Below, piece after piece: positions 45,420 to 59,939 of a stretch of DNA of 64,000 nucleotides; within the stretch, counting starts at the first letter, position 1; the number at the start of each line of letters is the position of its first letter. The stretch lies in the NCBI GenBank assembly GCA_003254925.1, contig QANZ01007399.1, positions 41,230 through 105,229 on the forward strand. The letters run 5' to 3'. The notes below the pieces were generated by a model. That model did not search any database and was not told the origin of the DNA. It saw only the letters and a program-made list of their open reading frames with translations. The DNA is from Chamaecrista fasciculata (taxonomy: Eukaryota; Streptophyta; Magnoliopsida; Fabales; Fabaceae). Both the position numbers and the translations under genes were made by a program.

Positions 45420-46330
45420 TGTGGTTTGACCATTTTTAATTAGGATCCTTATGGTTTTAAAAGTGTCAAATTGGGAGCATATAGTTTAAATAGGATCCTT
45501 ATGGTTATTAAAAGAAACTAAAAAAAACTGGGTTATTTTGTAATTTGAACCAAAATGCAAAAGAGTAAACCAAAACCCAGATCTGGCGAACACAACACCA
45601 CACTTTCTATGAACACCCACAATAACCCACGACCCTCATCCGCCAACCAAAGAAAAAGAACTTTCAAATTACAATCAAGTCATAACATTCAAATGCATCA
45701 AACGTCCAAAACATTCTGCTTCAACGATGAAATCGAACTTCTGCTTGCAATTTTGGGGGCATCTGAATCTCATTTGCAATTTTGGGAGCTTGTTTCCATT
45801 CTGTATGAGTTTAGAAGGAAAGTTTTAGAAAGAAACCGATTGGCCGATTGGGTAATCTTGGGTTTCTCTTTCTCGACGACGGCGGCGTCAGCTTCTTGGT
45901 GACGACGGGCTTCTCGGGGTCTTGGTCACCTCCTTCGTGGGCTTCTGGGTCTCCTCAGCCATATATATAAAATGAAGAAAGAAATCAAAGAAACAAGAAA
46001 TGAATCAAATAGAGAAAGTGTGGTGTTGTGTTCGACAGATCTGGGTTTTGGTTTACTCTTTTGCATTTTGGTTCAAATTGCAAAATAACCCTATTTTTTT
46101 AGTTTGTTTTAATAATTAAAATGCTCAAAATCATAAAACAGTCCATCTTAAAATTCATTCTAACCTAGCTTTGTTAATTTGGATGGAAAAAATCACTTGG
46201 GACTCTATTTACTAACGGAGAAAACCACATTCCTCCAATTTGACACTTTTTAAACCACAAAGACCCTATCTGAAAATGGACCAAACCACAGGGCCCTTTT
46301 TGTGTAATTTACCTTTTTATATTATATCCC
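45420..46330. mobile_element. Fold-back element with gene-like loop
   Basis: The left arm (about 45422-45595) and right arm (about 45985-46325) are inverted repeats, for example AACCAAAATGCAAAAGAG at 45549 and its complement at about 46057. The arms enclose about 390 bases with higher GC. On the minus strand from 45961 the loop reads MAEETQKPTKEVTK followed by a frame change and EKPVVTK-like residues, which resembles the start of an acidic plant protein (patellin-like N-termini begin this way; uncertain). A 115-codon frame on the + strand (45555-45902) spans arm and loop and is probably chance. Confidence 0.65.
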
Positions 46331-46339
46331 AATAAAAGT

Positions 46340-46500
46340 TGACCCAGTTACTAAGGAGTCGACTTATAACTCATAAGATCATGAGTTTGATTCTTGCTGT
46401 TAACCTGGAGACCTTGTTTGTAGACGATCTGTAAATACTTCTGTAAATGCTCACAGAGCCCTTAGGTACAACTCACCTAAATTTTTTTATCACAAAAAAG
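46340..46500 (+). mobile_element. tRNA-derived SINE, copy 1
   Basis: GTTGACCCAGTTACTAAGGAG (A-box region) and a GAGTTTGATTC B-box-like stretch are followed by GATCTGTAAATACTTCTGTAAATGC and a tail ending in an A-run near 46495. It is homologous to the minus-strand copies at 59456-59590 and 56658-56866. Confidence 0.7.
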
Positions 46501-47208
46501 AAATTTACATTATATATACAGACCAATCGTTTTTTTTTTCTCTCTATTTCATTACATTTTTCAATGAAAATAGTTTAAAATTAAATATGAAAAAGAAAAA
46601 CAGCAAGAGATGAAAAAAAAGAAAAGAAAAATGGTTTGCTCCATGGTTATTTTCAAAGCATTACCCAATAGTAAATTGATAATTTATTTCTTATTAAATC
46701 ATTGGTTCATTAATTTTTTTAAATAAAACTATTTAGCTTGAAAATTTTAAAGGTCAAATGCTTAAATTGGTCCTACATGTATGTCTCTAAATTTATTTTG
46801 GTCTTATATGTTTCAAAAGTTTCATATTAATTATAAATGTTTTCATTTAGTTTTATTGTAACCTCAAACTACTGAATATGGTTATATCTCTCTCGTTTTA
46901 AGTTCGAATTGGGCGACTTCATCGCTACGTGTTCTTTTGACAAGTATTTTCTTTATCCAGTTGGAACCGTTAGCAAACGAGGTCAAATCAAGTCTTGGAA
47001 GTAGACAATTCATCTCACAGTCAAACAAGTGAAGTTAGTTATATCTATCTCATTTCAAGTTTGAATACGATGAGTTCAGAGCTACTTGTTACTCTTAATG
47101 AGTCTTTTCTTCTTGATTGGGACTCGAAAGTGTATTTGGGACAAAAAAAAAATTGATCTCAATCACACTCTTGACCCTTATTCGACATATTTTGTTAACG
47201 GTTCTAAC

Positions 47209-48146
47209 TAGGGATGACAACAGGTAGGGTACCAGGTCATTTTTTCACTATATGTATCTGTATCTATTCATCCTATCCAATATCCATTTCCAATAATTTA
47301 GTATTCGTACCTAGGGATGACAACGGATAGGATATCTGAAATTTTATCAATATTCGTATCCGTATCCGTTCATTCTTTCCAATATCCGTATCCTATCATA
47401 TCTGATATCCGACGGGTACCCTAAATATCCGAAATATCCGAAAATAATGGATATAGGATAGGATATCCTAATTCAAAAATCGGATATATTCGATATCCGA
47501 TACCTAGTATCCGTTAATTAAAATAAATAAATTAAAAATATAATAAAAAATGTATAAAATATTTATATTATAGGGTATCAGATACCGGATACCCTAACTA
47601 TCCGTTCATTTCGGACGGATACCGGATAGTTGGTTTATTATTTTTCAATACCCATACCCTATCCGATATCCGGTATCCGACGAATATCGGATATTTTTTA
47701 CGGGTGGATTCGGACGGATATCTTAAATTGCCATCCCTATTCGTACCCGTACCCGTTCTGATATTCGGTATCCGACAAGTACCCTAAATATCCTAAATAC
47801 CCGAAAATAATGGATATAGGATAGGATATATCCTAATTCAAAAATCGGATATATCTGATATCCGATACCCAATATCCGTTATTTAAAATAAAATAATAAA
47901 AAATGTATAAAATATAATAAAATATTTATATTATAGAGTATCAGTTACCGGGTACCCTAACTATCCGTTCATTTCGAACGAATACCAGATAGTTGAAGTA
48001 ATATTTGTATCCACCCGATATCCGATAATTTTTTATTTTTCACTACTCGTGCCCTATCTGATATCCGATATTTAACGGATATCAGATATTTTTTATGGGT
48101 GAATTCGGACGGGTATCCTAGATACCCGCCCAAATTGCTATTCCTA
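47209..48146. mobile_element. hAT-type MITE, TAGGGATGGCAA family, copy 3 (host of copy 4)
   Basis: It begins TAGGGATGACAACAGG and ends AAATTGCTATTCCTA. Removing 47312-47739 leaves a body collinear with the other family members. The flanks GTTCTAAC and GAAATGTG do not match, so its own target duplication has decayed or was lost. Confidence 0.75.
47312..47739. mobile_element. hAT-type MITE, TAGGGATGGCAA family, copy 4, inserted in copy 3
   Basis: 428 bases, TAGGGATGACAACGG to TTGCCATCCCTA, with a perfect 8 bp duplication TTCGTACC (47304-47311 and 47740-47747) made from the body of copy 3. Confidence 0.93.
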
Positions 48147-48510
48147 GAAATGTGTAGCCATGAACTTGTCACATTCAAACTTGACAAAGAGAGAGATATT
48201 ACCAACTTTGCTTGTTTGACATTGAAACGAGCAGCCCACTTCTGAAACTCTATTTGACCTTGTTTGCTAATTATCTCAATTGGATAAAAAATTACTCGTC
48301 AAAAGTAACATGTAACTTTGGACTCGTCATATTCGAACTTAAAATGAGAGAGATATGATTTTATTCAATAGTTCGAGAAAGATAAAACTAAATAGAAATA
48401 GTTAGGACCAAAACGAAACTAAATGAAATAATTTAAGACTAATATGAAACTTCTTGAACATTTAAGACCAAAATAAATTTAACGCTATATACCAAATTTG
48501 AGTATTAGAC

Positions 48511-49196
48511 AATTTTTTTTTTTAAAAAAAAACTACGTTTTTTGCTACAATTTTCTTCTAAAACTATAGGCCCTTAAATTAGTAAGGCTTTGTAGCCATT
48601 ATTAAAAAAGACTTATCTTTCAAATATTTTAGCATTTAATTAAGTTTCGTGGTCCAAACTCCAAATGTAACAAACAACTTCATCGTTTTGCTTTTGAGAA
48701 ATTATAAAATAGTTATACTCTTAAATTAAGAATAGACTAATTTTTATTTACAAATCATAAAACTAAATAATACTTCAAATAGTTTAATCATTTAATTAAA
48801 AAATTAAACTTTTCATAGCTAATTAAAATTATAGTAACACTTAAAATAATGTCATTAAGTTTTCTAAATATTAGAGATAAAATTCTAAAAGAAAAAGATT
48901 GACAGAAATAAAAATTATTTCAAACTTTAAAAACTTCTATAATTTTTTGAAGGGCAATGATATAGAGAGGTGAAATGCTGAGGTATCTAATATTTTCACA
49001 ATTGAATTTAATTTTTTTAGCATCAAGATTTGTATTATACAAATCTCAATACTAAAAAAATTAAATTCAATAGTTAAAAAGTGAGATATACCAACTGTCT
49101 ATAATTTTTTTTTCTTTTTTTTAAACACTACTCGACAATCAAAAACCAAAAGTAGGTAGTGTACTTAATGATATTATAGTAAGAGTTATAGAAACT
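48511..49196. other. AT-rich DNA, nothing recognised
   Basis: It contains a short inverted repeat around 48990-49090 (TGAGGTATCTAATATTTTCAC-like against its partner). No coding sequence or transposon end was identified. Confidence 0.4.
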
Positions 49197-49210
49197 AGAG
49201 AGAATTCATT

Positions 49211-49397
49211 TTTTTTTTTGGTAAATACCACGGGTGTCCCCACCTATCCGTGTTACAGTCTAGGCAAAGACTAATCCCATTCGAACCGGGAAGCGAACAG
49301 TTAAAGCCCTCCCAACAAATGTCGACTTTATCGCTCGAACCCAAGTCCCTCAACCTGGGGTGCAGCTCGCCTACCACTGCACCAAACACTTGTTGAG
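49211..49397 (-). mobile_element. tRNA-derived SINE with 14 bp target duplication
   Basis: Minus strand: GGTGCAGTGGTAGG (A-box) and GGGTTCGAGCG (B-box) near the 5' end, a body with CCGGTTCGAATGGG, and a 3' A-run (T-run at 49209-49219). AGAGAGAATTCATT flanks it at 49197-49210 and 49398-49411. The overlapping 103-codon frame is not a gene. Confidence 0.9.
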
Positions 49398-49923
49398 AGA
49401 GAGAATTCATTAAACACCATACATAATCTAAACATCTTATGTAAGAGACTTTTTCATAATCTACCAACAACATTAGATTTGATTTGATTTTAGTCCAAAA
49501 TCTCAAATAATCTTGTTTGTTTTAGATTATATTATAATTTGATTATAATATATAAAAATCTCATATCTTAAAATACTCAATTACTATTATACCCCTATTA
49601 ATATACCTATAATTACCTATATTTCAATATATATTCAAATATACTCAAAGGGCATTTTAGTCATTTTATATCACCCCTCATTTATTACACTGTAACAATC
49701 TCTTTCCATCACATCACTTTTCACCAATTCTCTTTAATTTTTTTAAATTATTATAATTAACCTTTTACTTTTGATTATTTTTAATATTTAATAAAATAAT
49801 AATAATAACAATTTATTTTTTAGTTAAATATTAATTAATATTATATTTTTATTATTAAAAATAATTTATATCCCTTTTATTTAAAAAAGTTAACTATATA
49901 AATTCAACCAAAATATTTAAAAA

Positions 49924-50428
49924 GTTAAAGGGTCATTTTGGTCCATTATTTTTTAAAATGTTGAAATTGGTCCTAAATGTTTGCAAAATGATTCATTTTG
50001 GTTCTAAATATTAGTAAAATGTTTCATTTTGATCCCAAACTATTGAATTTGGTCATATTTTTCTCGTCTTTCATTTCAAATTCAAAGGACTTGTTAAGAG
50101 GAACACGTAGCTCTAAATTTGTCGAATTCGAATTTGAAACGAGAGAGATATGATCAGCATTTCTTGTTTGATCATGAAACGAGCGGTCACTTTCAGGACC
50201 GATTTGACCTCGTTTGCTGACAGCCCCAACCGGATAGAGAAAGTACTCTTCGAGAACAATACGTAGTTCTAAATTCGTCACATTTGAACTTGAAACAAGT
50301 TATATTCAATAGTTTAGAACCAAAATAAACATTTTACAAATATTTAGGACCAATTTGAACATTTTATAACATAATGGACCAAAATGAACATTAAGGCATA
50401 CATTTAGGACCAAAATGACCCTTTAACC
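49924..50428. mobile_element. Fold-back MITE with 10 bp target duplication
   Basis: Ends GTTAAAGGGTCATTTTGGTC and (inward) GGTTAAAGGGTCATTTTGGTC. TATTTAAAAA lies at 49914-49923 and 50429-50438. The middle shares blocks with the elements at 46753 and 51214 (ACGAGAGAGATATGA; TTTGACCTCGTTTGC). The size of the duplication suggests Mutator-like mobilisation. Confidence 0.85.
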
Positions 50429-50438
50429 TATTTAAAAA

Positions 50439-51799
50439 TTTTATTTTAAATAACGATTCATCACTATTTTGGAACAACTCGGTATGTTTCAACTTTTGTT
50501 TTCTCTATTAGGGATAGATGTGTTCACTCAGTAAAAATTAAATGGCTCAAAAGTCAAATTTTTTTAAGCGGCTAATTCGTTCAGTCAATACAGAATGAAT
50601 GACAAAAAAACAAGTGTCATCATAGAAAATGATTTGAGCAATATACGATAATTGTAATTATAGTATGTAGAGTTATCGAGTGGAATAATCTATCAAAATA
50701 ATCTAGAAAAAGCTCAAATTGGAGCTTTTAAAAAAATCTAATTATTACAAATCCCAATGCAAAAAACTTCACAAAACAAAAATCTACTTTTCAAATTTTT
50801 TATCCAAACAACTCAAATTATTCACAAAATTCAAAAAGTCAAAAAGTAATATTCTATTCCAATTTTACCCCTATACAATATATCAATTTCCGTACCCTTC
50901 TATCTACCAAACCCAATCATTACATACCTATTTAAATGATTTCACACCCTAAAAATCTCATTTTTCAAAAACTCATCAAAACACCATTTGATTATAATCT
51001 AATCAGATTATAATCCATTCAAATTATAATTTGATATATCATTTAAACGAACTGACCCTTAAAACGAGTAATTTGGGTGTAATTAAATTAGGGAGTGTAG
51101 ACAATAATAAAGTGAGTAGAGTGAAGAAAGAGATAAAAATAAGAAGAGAGAAACCTATATGTAGACAATAATTAATTTAGTAAGATAACAATTTTTCTTT
51201 CTTTTTACTTATAGGTTAAAACTCCAAATTGGTCCCAACAGTATGAGGTAGATTTCAAATTAGTCCTAAATGTTTCATTTGTTTCGAATTGGTCCAAAAC
51301 CTATTTTCGGGACGCAATTTGCCTTCATTTGTTTATAGTCTCAATTAGGCAGAGAAAGAATTCTTCAAAAGTAAACACATAGTTTCAAACTCGTCGCATT
51401 TAGACCCGAAATAAGATATATATAACTGATTTTGTTTGTTTGGTGTGATACGAGCGACCCACTTTCGAGATTCGATTTGACCTCGTTTGTTGAATATCCC
51501 AATTGAATAGAGAAAACACTTATCAAAAGCAATACCATAACTCTAGATTCGTCACATTTGAATTTGAAACAAAATAAATATGACTAGTTTGAAAATAATT
51601 TGAGAAAATATGAGAATATGTAAAACTAGTTTTGAAGTTTTGGCCTTACTTTTATCTCTTTCTTCATTTGAGAGGATCAAAATCAATAAATCATACAACC
51701 CAATACTAATGTTAGTACCATAGTCATTATTAACCTAAACCCACCCATTAGGCGTTGTATCAATACGGTGCACGTTAGCATTCACCAGTGTTAACCCAC
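50439..51799. other. Upstream region of the reductoisomerase gene
   Basis: AT-rich, no gene. A decayed fold-back element of the same group fills about 51214-51645 (GGTTAAAACTCCAAATTGGTCC to AAGTTTTGGCC) and contains the CGACCCACTTTCGAG / TTGACCTCGTTTG blocks. The remaining 155 bases up to the TATA box are the likely proximal promoter. Confidence 0.55.
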
Positions 51800-51899
51800 T
51801 ATATAAAACCCTTCCATCCATTTCTCTCCGACCTACTTGTCTTCTTCTTCTTCTTCTTCTTCTTCTTCTGCTTCTGCCTCTCTCTGCTTTCTTCCATAA
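51800..51899 (+). promoter_or_regulatory. Core promoter and 5' leader of the reductoisomerase gene
   Basis: A TATA box (TATATAAAA, 51800-51808) lies about 92 bases before the ATG, followed by a pyrimidine-rich leader. A CTT microsatellite fills 51841-51869. CT-rich leaders are common in highly expressed plant genes. The transcription start is inferred to be near 51830; no other control element is clear. Confidence 0.6.
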
Positions 51900-55425
<3,526 letters not shown>

Positions 55426-56490
55426 GGCATTTAGAGCTTCAAGTACCTAAAGCTTTTTGCTGGTAAAATCTTCTCCGTGATGCTTAGTAAGAGTAGCTAT
55501 CCAGTTAGTATGGGTTTTGTTTACATAGTTGAGTGATAATATGAAATATGTATCGTGGTGGCGTTTCTCTTGTTATGTCTTGATAATGACAATTGATGGT
55601 TATGTTTTAAATATTTCTATGTAAGAGCTTTCAATTTTAAGGTAATAAGCTTTATTTGCAAATAGTAACCTCCATGGCTATGTCATTGCTAAGCTTGATG
55701 CTAATTTGTGGCTTCTGGTACACTCTTTGAGGGAGTGAGGTTCCAAATCGAAGATTGAGTGCTTTGATTTCAAATGTTTCTTATACTAAAAAAATTGTTG
55801 AGATAGACAGAGGGAAATACTATTTTGGTGGGAAAAGAAGGGTATTTTCAAGTGGGTTCTAATTGGATTTTAGTTATTTTATATTGAAGTTTATAAAATT
55901 CTCTTGGAAGATTTTGTTGGAAGATCAAGAAGATTGTGCATTGTAAAATATTTTGGAAGCTGATCTAAAAACAGCTACTTTTGATTAAGCTATCATACAA
56001 AACAGAAAAAAGCTATATATCCAAATGATCTTAATCTTAAGAAGCCAGCATTAGATGGTATTTTTGTCATACGATTCACGTTGGTTCCAATAATTAAAAT
56101 GATGTTGGTAAATTCATTGGATTTGGTATGTGTGACAATCAACGAAAGTGACTTTTATTTTGTGCATCTTTTCTAATTCAATAATTCTGTCATTCTTAGT
56201 CCCACAACTTTTCCAGTCAATAGTTAATTCTTTAAGAACTTTTCAAAGTATCTTTTCACTTTGATCTGTTAAAACTTTAAAGACATAAGCTATGCCTTTT
56301 TTTTTTAATTTATAATTACTGTGTAAAATATACCCCTATTAACTCAACGACACCTAATATTGTTAATCAAAATAACTCACTATTAATAATATAAGCACAC
56401 ATATAAATAGAAAAAAAAAATGAAAATTGAGTCTAGATAGGGAATTATTAGGTTGTAGAACAAGTCAACCATTTAATATTATTAATTTTT
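55426..56490. other. 3' flank of the reductoisomerase gene
   Basis: It starts with the 3' UTR; AATAAG at about 55645 could act as a near-upstream polyadenylation signal. Beyond about 55700 it is AT-rich with no gene or repeat family that I recognise. Confidence 0.4.
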
Positions 56491-57252
56491 GGCTAAAGTC
56501 CTATTTTGATCTTTCATGTTTGCTTAAAGTTTTGATTTGTCCCTAAAGTTTTTTCTGTTCTATTTTGGTCCCTCAAGTTTCTAAAAAAATTCACTATTAG
56601 TCCCTGACTCTTTTCCATATACTTTTTTTGTTAAAAAAAAGAAAAAAAATAACTTTTTTTTGATAAGCGAAAAGTTTAGTTTAGGTGAGTTGGGCCCCGG
56701 GGGTTCCCCAAGGCCAGGGCAGGCCTCCAGGCTCTGTGAGCGCTTACAGAGGTACTTACAGATCGCCTACCAACAAGGCTCTCACATCGGCAGTGGGAAT
56801 CGAAGCCACGACCTTTTGGGTTATGAGTCGACTCCTTACCAACTGGGTCAACTTTTGTTGGCAGAAAAAAAAAAAAATAACTTTTATCTCCCAACAATTT
56901 TGCTCTTTTATAAAAGGGAAGGACCTTAATGCAAAAAATAAAAATTGTTGGGAGATGAAAGTTAATTTTTTTTCTTTTTCTTTAACAGAAAATGTGGATG
57001 GAAAAGAGTCAGAGACTAACGGTGAAACTTTTTGAAAACTTGAGGGACCGAAACGGAACTTTGAACAAATATGAAGGACCAAAATGGAAAGAAAACAGCT
57101 TGAGGGACCAAAACAAAACTTTAAGCAAACATGAGGAACCAAAATAGGGCTGACCTTGAGAAAACATGAGGGACCAAAACGGAATGAAAAAAAACTTGAG
57201 GAACCAAAACAAAACTTTAAGCAAACATGAGGAACCAAAATAGGGCTGACCT
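56491..57252. mobile_element. Fold-back MITE, GGCCAAA type, copy 2, with a nested SINE
   Basis: Left arm GGCTAAAGTCCTATTTTGATC; right arm ends CCAAAATAGGGCTGACC. ACTTGAGGGACCAAAA blocks face TTTTGGTCCCTCAAGT. The right arm has an internal duplication (GAACCAAAATAGGGCTGACCT twice, 57135 and 57233). Removing 56658-56866 restores the symmetrical loop seen in 44579-45018. The 187-codon minus frame across it is built from these repeats. Confidence 0.78.
56658..56866 (-). mobile_element. tRNA-derived SINE, copy 2, with target duplication
   Basis: Minus strand: GACCCAGTTGGTAAGGAGTC (A-box region), GTGGCTTCGATTCCC (B-box with one change), GGCGATCTGTAAGTACCTCTG, then a GC-rich 3' part and an A-run. 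AAAAAAATAACTTTT is on both sides (about 56643-56657 and 56872-56885). It is a longer and less decayed copy than 46340-46500. Confidence 0.87.
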
Positions 57253-57404
57253 TAGTTTTTAATTCCAGCAACATCGATCTCTTCCACTTGTATACTATAA
57301 TTTGCAATAGAAACACCATATAATAATCAATTTGTTTGGAGTTTGATCAATGTCTTCACACCGAAAAACTGAAGATGTAGATATGTCAGTCATGAATGAA
57401 AACT

Positions 57405-57406
<2 letters not shown>

Positions 57407-57439
<33 letters not shown>
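57407..57439. repeat. (TA)n microsatellite
   Basis: An uninterrupted TA run of about 33 bases. Confidence 0.95.
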
Positions 57440-57441
<2 letters not shown>

Positions 57442-57581
57442 CATTGAATTTTAACTTATAATACATTAGATATGATGTAGACATATAGCCAAGAAAATGC
57501 ATGAAAAATGAAATAAAAACTGAAAAGAGAGGCTTCTCCTATAAATAATATTTATTTTGTAGTTGCACTACCCACTTACTT

Positions 57582-57660
57582 GTGACTCTGTGGTTTAGTG
57601 CTTTCTTTAGAATGGCATTGGCTGCGGGTTCGAGGGCTGGTATCTGCTGATATTTCTTTG
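57582..57660 (+). mobile_element. Possible SINE of a second tRNA-like family
   Basis: CTTGTGACTCTGTGGTTTAG (A-box-like) and GCTGCGGGTTCGAGGGC (B-box-like) resemble stretches at 59022-59105 (GGTCACGGGTTCAAGAAC) and 63330-63395 (GGTCGCGGTTCAAGAGC), each after CCTATAAATA-like or CTTA stretches. Three copies with spaced Pol III-like boxes support a SINE family. Ends are not defined. Confidence 0.45.
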
Positions 57661-59021
57661 GTCATATAATACTCAAATTGGTCCTAAATGTATGGGATAG
57701 ATTTTAAATTGATCCTTGATTCTCTTAATAGAGGTACTTCAAAGTACCTCTCTTTTAATTATCATAAACATATTCTTACTTTGATTAAATATTCACATTT
57801 GATTTCTAAATTAGAGTATATTTCAAATAAGTTCTAATTTTTTTTTGGTATTAGATTGGCCTTATATGTATTTAACATTTTAACCTGTTTTAAATTTATC
57901 TCGCCATTGCAATATGTCAATTTCCTCTATTATTTTCTTTATCCACTTAATTGAGTGAGGAACTACATGAGTAACCTTGAAATTCATTGGGTGACCAACT
58001 AGTTTATTAATATGAGGACTAACTAGAAAATTCACTTCCTTGATAAAACAAAAGTGATATTTAACATTTTATTAGAATACAAATACATTTAAAGATAAAT
58101 TATCACAAAATCGTTATGACAGATTTCATGAAAACTAAAAAAAAAAAAGAATCACAAAATTAAAAGACAAAAAACATAAATCATAAATATGATCTTTTTT
58201 TTCCTAATTTTTCACAACCGTAACAATAAGTTTTTAAGAGAATATAACTAGAGTATATGATTGGTACTATGGAGTTATTGAAACATCTTAAATCAAAAAC
58301 TTAAGTAAACAGTTTTCATGGGTGATTTAAATGAATGCATATGCCATTCTCAAATTTGATATAATGTAAATTTGACATAAAGGAAGACGAGTTGTAGACT
58401 ATGACTCAATTACATGAAAATAATAAATACAGTAGAAGATATTAATTCAGATGTCTTTGTAAGAAATTCTGCTCTATCAAGACTTACTTTTATCTATCGA
58501 ACTTTTGAAAAAGAAAATTGTACCAAATTGTGAATCACAGCTACTAGGTACAGAGATTATTTTTCTCATCTACTTGATATAGATCTTCTCATTCCTAAAT
58601 TGATATATTTAAATTAGTCGTGTTACTTCAATTATAATATTCTGACTCTTAATCTTAAATTTTATATGATGTATTGCTCAATTCTCGGTACAAATGGCTA
58701 TTGTACGTGTCTTTTCTTTAATTTTATAGAGAGCAATATCAAAATTTGTGTTCTTATTTTGAAATGAATGTAAAACATGTTTTTATAACCATACAAAAAT
58801 AGTAAAATATCATTCAAAAGTGTAAGATAATTTTATAGCGAGCAGAAGCTTTGAAACTCTATTATTAGATCATCTCAATACTTTTATTTTTTACTTTAAA
58901 ATGAGTATAAATTATTTTTTAATAATTATATAGAGATCTATATATCTAACTAATATTATATTATTCTTTACATAAAACTAACTTCATTTGACTGGTATAA
59001 ATAAAATTTCTTTCCCTCAGT
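57661..59021. other. AT-rich DNA, nothing recognised
   Basis: No open coding region or transposon end found on either strand. Short A/T runs only. Confidence 0.45.
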
Positions 59022-59105
59022 AGACACTAGCTTACTTGTGGCTTTGTGGTTTTGAATTTTCTTCAAATTCACACGGTCACGGGTTCAAGAACTAGTATAT
59101 GAAAT
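59022..59105 (+). mobile_element. Possible SINE of the second tRNA-like family, copy 2
   Basis: CTTGTGGCTTTGTGGTTTTG followed by CACGGGTTCAAGAAC, as in the copies at 57582 and 63330. Confidence 0.4.
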
Positions 59106-59250
59106 AAACAAATAAATAAATCCACACCATAGAGGTATTCCAAAATACCTCTCTTTTGCTCCATAAATTTCCAAACAGATTAGACTTTACTTTCACATAC
59201 AAAACAATTCGGGACTTTTAATTATTGGTAATAGAAGTAGAATTATATAA

Positions 59251-59430
59251 TCTAATATTATATGGCTCCATCCCTTTCTGGTCGTCCATGTTTAAAACTA
59301 TAGTATATGAAATTAAAAATAAGAGAAAATTGACTATTTAGTCTCTCTTTCTTTACTAAGTTAACAATTTAGTCCCTTATTTATTTTATATACATATTTG
59401 CGTGCCCGTTAGGGCACGCAAAACCCCTAG
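59251..59430 (+). mobile_element. 180 bp non-autonomous Helitron, copy 1
   Basis: It starts A|TCTAATATTATATGGCTCC and ends with the hairpin GCGTGCCCGTTAGGGCACGC (59400-59419), AAAACCCCTAG|T. A 5' TC, a 3' hairpin about 10 bases before CTAG, insertion between A and T and no target duplication define Helitrons. No Rep/helicase is present. Confidence 0.9.
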
Positions 59431-59432
59431 TA

Positions 59433-59939
59433 ACTAATATGAATAAAAAAGCCCTCTGTGAGCATTTACAGAAGTATTTACAGATCTTCTACAAATAAGG
59501 TCTCCAGGTTAACAGCAAGAATCAAACTCATGATCTTATGAGTTATAAATCGACTCCTTACTAACTGGGTCAACTTTTATTGAGATATAATATAAAAGGG
59601 TAAATTACACAAAAAGGGCCCTGTGGTTTGGCCCATTTTCAGATAGGGTCTTTGTGGTTTAAAAAGTGTCAAATTGGGGGAATGTGGTTTTCTCCGTTAG
59701 TAAATAAGGTCCTAAGTGGTTTTTTCCATCCAAATTAACGGAGATAGGTTAGAATGAATTTTAAGATGGACTGTTTTGTGATTTTGAGCATTTTAATTAT
59801 TAAAACAAACTAAAAAAATGGGGTTATTTTGCAATTTGAACCAAAATGCAAAAGAGTAAACCAAAACCCAGATCTGTCGAACACAACACCACACTTTCTC
59901 TATTTGATTCATTTCTTTTTTCTTTGATTTCTTTCTTCA
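59433..59939 (-). repeat. Segment duplicated from the 45.96-46.48 kb region, inverted
   Basis: It contains a minus-strand SINE (about 59456-59590) joined through TATATTATA to one arm of the fold-back element (GGGTAAATTACACAAAAAGG at about 59598) and on to CTTTGATTTCTTTCTTCAT. The order and joints match the reverse complement of about 45963-46480, so the two were copied as one unit. It is enclosed by two Helitron copies. Confidence 0.8.

Larger units (their letters stand above)
46753..48510. mobile_element. Fold-back element interrupted by hAT MITEs
   Basis: The left arm starts GGTCAAATGCTTAAATTGGTCC (46753) and the right arm ends with AATTTGAGTATTAGAC (48510). Shared inner blocks (TATCTCTCTCGTTTTAAGTTCGAA at 46884; its complement at about 48325) confirm the pairing. 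The hAT MITEs 47209-48146 sit between the arms. Confidence 0.65.

Noticed and set aside
49195-49506. 103-codon minus frame
   Set aside because: Covers a SINE and its target duplication.
56756-57319. 187-codon minus frame with repeated Val-Ser-Pro-Ile-Leu-Val motifs
   Set aside because: The repeats are the inverted arms of a fold-back MITE and part of a SINE.
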